Part shown: positions 61,107-64,000 of the stretch, in pieces
Position numbering within the stretch: the stretch's first letter is position 1
Layout of the letters: every line of letters begins with the position of its first letter
Assembly (NCBI RefSeq): GCF_030064675.1
Contig: NZ_CP116413.1
Location: forward strand, 4,310,001 to 4,374,000
Reading direction: 5' to 3'
DNA: 64,000 nucleotides
From: Crossiella sp. CA-258035
GTDB taxonomy: Bacteria; Actinomycetota; Actinomycetes; Mycobacteriales; Pseudonocardiaceae
Notes under the pieces: generated by a model
The model's input: the letters and a program-made list of their open reading frames with translations, nothing else
Told to the model about the DNA's origin: nothing
Database searches by the model: none
Program-made: the position numbers and the translations under genes

Positions 61107-62108
61107 TCAGCGGGCGGGCGCCATCGGCACCTGGCCGACCGCCCGGCCCTCGCGATTGAGCAACCGGCCCATCCGCTTCGGGATCCGCAGGCTGAGGTTG
61201 CGCTCCCCGACGGTCACCGCGGGCGCGGCCAGCCGCATCCTGGCCTCGAAGTCCGCGCAGTCGCCGGTGCCGTGCAGCCAGGCGGCCAGCAGCAGGTTGT
61301 GATCGCCGATCACCGCGCTGCACAGCCGGGTCTCGGGCAGCGCGGCCAGTGCGCGGGCGGACTCGGCGAGCTGGTCGGCCGGGACGGTGATCCGGTACAT
61401 CGCGGTGACCGGCCAGCCGGCCAGCGTATTGGCGATGTCGCAGCGGAAGTCCAGTTCCCGGTGCCGCAGGATGCGCTGCAGCCGCCTGCGCACGGTGGCG
61501 TTGCCCGCGCCGCAGCGCTGGGCCAGCTCGGCGGCGCTGCGCCGGGGCTCGATGGTCAGCTCGCGCACCAGGTCCGCGTCCAGCTTGCGCCACGGGGTGC
61601 TGGTGGACGGGTGGGGGAGTGGCGCGGGGGCCGGTAGCCGGGCGCGCTGGTCCGGGGTGAGGGCGCGGGCCAGCCAGTCGCCGCCTTCCCGGTACACCTG
61701 GGACACCACGGTCAGCCGCAGCGACAGCACCCCGTCCAGCGCGCCGATCCGGCTGGTCACCAGGGTGTCCAGGGCGGCCAGGTCCACCGCGTCCACGCCG
61801 AGGAACAGCTGGTGGCGGCCGGTGGTGTGCTCGACGCTGAACACCGGCGGCCAGGAGCACAGCTCGGCGCTGAGCGCGGCGATCCGGTCCGGGCGGCAGG
61901 CCAGGTCCAGGTAGCCGATGGTCAGCGTCGGTGGCGGCACGTAGGCGGTCAGCCAGGCCAGCCCGCCGGCCCGCAACCGCTCCCAGCGGCGGGCCGCGGT
62001 GCGCGCGTCCACCCCGATCGCCGCGCCGAGCACCGCCCACGGGGCCCGGGGCGCGAGCTGCAACGCCTCGACGAGCATGAGGTCGGATTCGCCCAGCGGA
62101 GTCGGCAC
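61107..62108 (-). CDS. Lrp/AsnC-type regulator with two modules
   Basis: A 333-residue protein built of two Lrp-like units, each an N-terminal HTH and a ligand-type ferredoxin fold: the first around AAIGVDARTAARRWERLRAG (about 29-48), the second around RSAAELAQRCGAGNATVRRR (about 190-209). Normal Lrp proteins have one unit of about 150 residues, so this is an internal duplication of the kind seen in actinobacteria. The ligand is presumably an amino acid. A longer upstream ATG reading (62186) adds an unlikely basic stretch; I prefer the GTG at 62108. It is divergent from the LuxR-type ATPase gene. Confidence 0.8.
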   Translation of the reverse strand: MPTPLGESDLMLVEALQLAPRAPWAVLGAAIGVDARTAARRWERLRAGGLAWLTAYVPPPTLTIGYLDLACRPDRIAALSAELCSWPPVFSVEHTTGRHQLFLGVDAVDLAALDTLVTSRIGALDGVLSLRLTVVSQVYREGGDWLARALTPDQRARLPAPAPLPHPSTSTPWRKLDADLVRELTIEPRRSAAELAQRCGAGNATVRRRLQRILRHRELDFRCDIANTLAGWPVTAMYRITVPADQLAESARALAALPETRLCSAVIGDHNLLLAAWLHGTGDCADFEARMRLAAPAVTVGERNLSLRIPKRMGRLLNREGRAVGQVPMAPAR

Positions 62109-62198
62109 CCGGGCAGTGTGCCGCCATCCGGCCGGTGCCGGACACCGGCGTTGGTCGGGGCGGTGCTGAGCGCTTTCCGGCATCACCCGGACCGGAAT

Positions 62199-62214
62199 TG
62201 GCGCAATGGCGCAA
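62199..62214. promoter_or_regulatory. Tandem TGGCGCAA repeat in the Lrp/LuxR divergent gap
   Basis: TGGCGCAA is repeated head to tail (62199-62206, 62207-62214), with TTG/CAA ends like Lrp-family sites. A candidate binding site for the adjacent Lrp-like protein. Confidence 0.35.
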
Positions 62215-62283
62215 ACCCGGTGGTCACTGTGGCCGGTGCCGCATTGTCGTACTCGTCAGTAGACCTGGTGGAAGGACGGTGCG

Positions 62284-64000
62284 GTGATGGCGACCTCCGG
62301 GCGTGCGGCCGAGCTGGCCGCGCTCACCTCGGCACTGCGGGCCACCCCCTCCCTGGTGCTGGTCAGCGGAGAGGCGGGCATCGGCAAGACGCACCTGATC
62401 AGCGCCGCGCTCGCGGAACTGGACCGGCGCTCGGTCGCCGTGGTGCTCGGCCGCTGCCAGCCGGGCACGCCGTTCCGCTACGGCGTGCTGGTCGAGGGAC
62501 TGCGCTCCTGCCTGCGGGAACGGCCGCGGCCCTCGATGTTCGGCTCCGCCGCCGCGGGCGCGCTCGCCGTGCTCCTGCCGGAGCTGGCCGACCGCCTGCC
62601 ACCACCGCCGGACCGCGCCGATCCGGCCGAGCTGGCGCACCTGGTGTGCCGGGGGGTGCGCGATGTGCTGGCCGCCCTCGGCCGGGTGGTGCTGGTCGCC
62701 GAGGACGTGCAGTGGGCCGATCCGGACTCCCGCACCGTACTCCGGCACCTGCTGGCCGCGCCGCCGCCCGGCCTGTCGGTGGTGCTGAGCCACCGGCCGG
62801 CCGAACTGCCCCAGCCGCTGGTCCGCCCCGCGCCGGGGACCACGGTGCTGCGGATCGCGGTGGGACCGCTGGCCGAGCCGGAGGTGGCGAAGCTGGTCCA
62901 GGACCGCCTCGGCCCGGCCGCCGGCCTGGCCGGTGAGCTGGCCGCGCACACCGCGGGCATCCCGGCGGTGCTGACCGAGGCGCTCACCGAGCTCGCGCGC
63001 ACCGGCTGGCCACCCGCCGACGGCCGCACCGCCGCCGAACTGCTCGGCGCGCTGGAACTGCCAGGGGTGCGCGAGCAGCTGGACGCGGCCCTGCACGCCG
63101 TGCCCCGGCACGCCCGGCTGGTCGCCGAGGCCGCGGCCGTGCTGGCCGGGCCGGCCACCGCCGAGGACCTCGGTTCGGTCGCGGGCCTGCCCGTGGGCCG
63201 GGCCAGGGCGGGGGTGGCCGCGCTGCTGGCCGCCGGGGTGCTGCGCGAGGAGTCCGCCTGCCACTACACCCTGCGGCACCCGCTGGCCCGGCGCGCGGTG
63301 TACCGGTCGCTGGCCGGGCCACACCGGCAGGAGCTGCACCGCAGGGCGATCCGCCTGCTGGCGCGGGCCGATCCGCTACCGCTGCGGCGGCTGACCGAAC
63401 ACAGCGGGCAGGCGGGGGAGTCCGCGCTGGCGCTGCGCTACGGACGGGAGCTCATCGAGGCGGCCCAGCGGGTGGGTGACCTGAGCACGGCGATCGAGGT
63501 GCTCACCACCCTGCTGGCGGCCGATCTCGGCGGCGCCGACCGCGCGGGCCTGGTGCGGTCCCTGTGCCGGCTCGCTCCGGCGGGCACCCACCAGCGGCAG
63601 GCGGCTGCGACGGTGCGGCGGCTGCTGGCCGACCCCTGCCTGTCCGAGGAGCTGCGCGCGGAGGTGCGGCTGTGCCACGGGCTGCTGCTGGTCCGCCAGG
63701 CCGAGGGCATCGAGAGCGGCCGGACCCAGCTGACGGCCGCGGTCCGGGACCTGGACCACGGCGGCGCGCGACTGCGCGGGATGTCCCTGCTCGCCCTGCC
63801 CTGGCTGGGCGCCACCCCGGTCGCCGAGCACCGGGCCTGGGTGCGGCGGGTCGAACGGGACACCCCGGCCGCCACCGAGCCGGAGCTGCGCCTGGGCCTG
63901 CTGGCCAACACCCTGGCCTGCCGGGTGCACCTGGGCGAGCTCGACACCGAGAGCGCCGTGGCGGCCGCGCCCGAGCACGCCACCGAGGCCGGGGCGCGCA
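62284..64000 (+). CDS. LuxR-type (LAL) AAA-ATPase regulator, truncated by the window edge
   Basis: An open reading of at least 572 codons continuing past 64000. Walker A GEAGIGKTH (about 32-40) and Walker B-like VVLVAEDVQWADPDS belong to the AAA_16 ATPase of large LuxR (LAL) regulators; helical TPR-like stretches follow. The C-terminal LuxR HTH, if present, lies beyond the window. Such proteins are ATP-binding activators of antibiotic or carbon-use genes. GTG at 62284 or ATG at 62287 follows GAAGGA. Its target is unknown; the biosynthetic cluster ends 4.4 kb away and could be one. Confidence 0.85.
   Translation, partial: MMATSGRAAELAALTSALRATPSLVLVSGEAGIGKTHLISAALAELDRRSVAVVLGRCQPGTPFRYGVLVEGLRSCLRERPRPSMFGSAAAGALAVLLPELADRLPPPPDRADPAELAHLVCRGVRDVLAALGRVVLVAEDVQWADPDSRTVLRHLLAAPPPGLSVVLSHRPAELPQPLVRPAPGTTVLRIAVGPLAEPEVAKLVQDRLGPAAGLAGELAAHTAGIPAVLTEALTELARTGWPPADGRTAAELLGALELPGVREQLDAALHAVPRHARLVAEAAAVLAGPATAEDLGSVAGLPVGRARAGVAALLAAGVLREESACHYTLRHPLARRAVYRSLAGPHRQELHRRAIRLLARADPLPLRRLTEHSGQAGESALALRYGRELIEAAQRVGDLSTAIEVLTTLLAADLGGADRAGLVRSLCRLAPAGTHQRQAAATVRRLLADPCLSEELRAEVRLCHGLLLVRQAEGIESGRTQLTAAVRDLDHGGARLRGMSLLALPWLGATPVAEHRAWVRRVERDTPAATEPELRLGLLANTLACRVHLGELDTESAVAAAPEHATEAGAR

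Overview
The window is very GC-rich, densely packed DNA with many GTG starts, overlapping ATGA/GTGA gene junctions and large regulator families (TetR, LacI, AraC, PadR, MerR, PucR, Lrp, LuxR-type). This points to a filamentous actinobacterium. I infer the Pseudonocardiales from gene style and from a GTGTTGGCCGTTGTCGTAC-type intergenic repeat, but no rRNA or housekeeping marker is present to prove it. I found no tRNA, rRNA, CRISPR array, transposase or phage module.

Left part (0.1-12.3 kb): a methyltransferase is coupled to an antibiotic-resistance-type ABC-F protein, which is preceded by a leaderless 20-codon upstream ORF and hairpins that look like an attenuator. Next is an extracellular plant-polysaccharide locus: divergent GH44 (CBM2) and GH9 (CBM3) endoglucanases, then GH29 and GH95 alpha-L-fucosidases, then a LacI-family repressor. 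CebR-type 14-bp palindromes lie in both glucanase promoters and, with one mismatch, in the repressor's own promoter. Together these enzymes suit cellulose and fucosylated xyloglucan.

Middle (12.5-35.5 kb): small regulator/target pairs, often with visible tandem operators (TetR/MFS, TetR/NmrA-like reductase, MerR/old yellow enzyme), mixed with decaying genes (a SnoaL-like gene, an SRPBCC gene, a FAD monooxygenase remnant, a trypsin without its N-terminus and an amber-interrupted small ORF). A five-gene operon with ATGA overlaps at every junction (APC permease, D-aminoacylase, GNAT protein, N-acylamino acid racemase-like enolase, serine hydrolase) lies divergent to a PucR regulator. It looks like an N-acyl or D-amino acid utilisation unit.

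Right-centre (37.8-57.9 kb): a compact biosynthetic gene cluster with no assembly-line PKS or NRPS. It encodes a glutamate-1-semialdehyde-aminomutase-like PLP enzyme, an acyl-AMP ligase, a hydrolase, a Gfo/Idh dehydrogenase, two near-duplicate cobalamin radical SAM enzymes, a ketosynthase with an odd N-terminal extension, an acyl carrier protein, a third cobalamin radical SAM enzyme, a PIG-L deacetylase, an atypical response regulator, a P-loop kinase-like protein, a methyltransferase, a radical SAM enzyme with extra C-terminal cysteines, an O-carbamoyltransferase and a DegT aminotransferase. The inventory recalls the aminobenzoate-primed, amino-sugar-derived pactamycin pathway, but no glycosyltransferase or salicylate synthase is visible, so the product is probably a relative or something new. 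An ABC exporter with an HMA-like N-terminus plus a DUF5132-like protein lies just outside.

Right edge (57.9-64 kb): an exported PHP-domain phosphoesterase with a histidine-rich leader, a secreted discoidin/beta-helix protein, a two-module Lrp-like regulator, and the start of a LuxR-type ATPase regulator cut by the window end.
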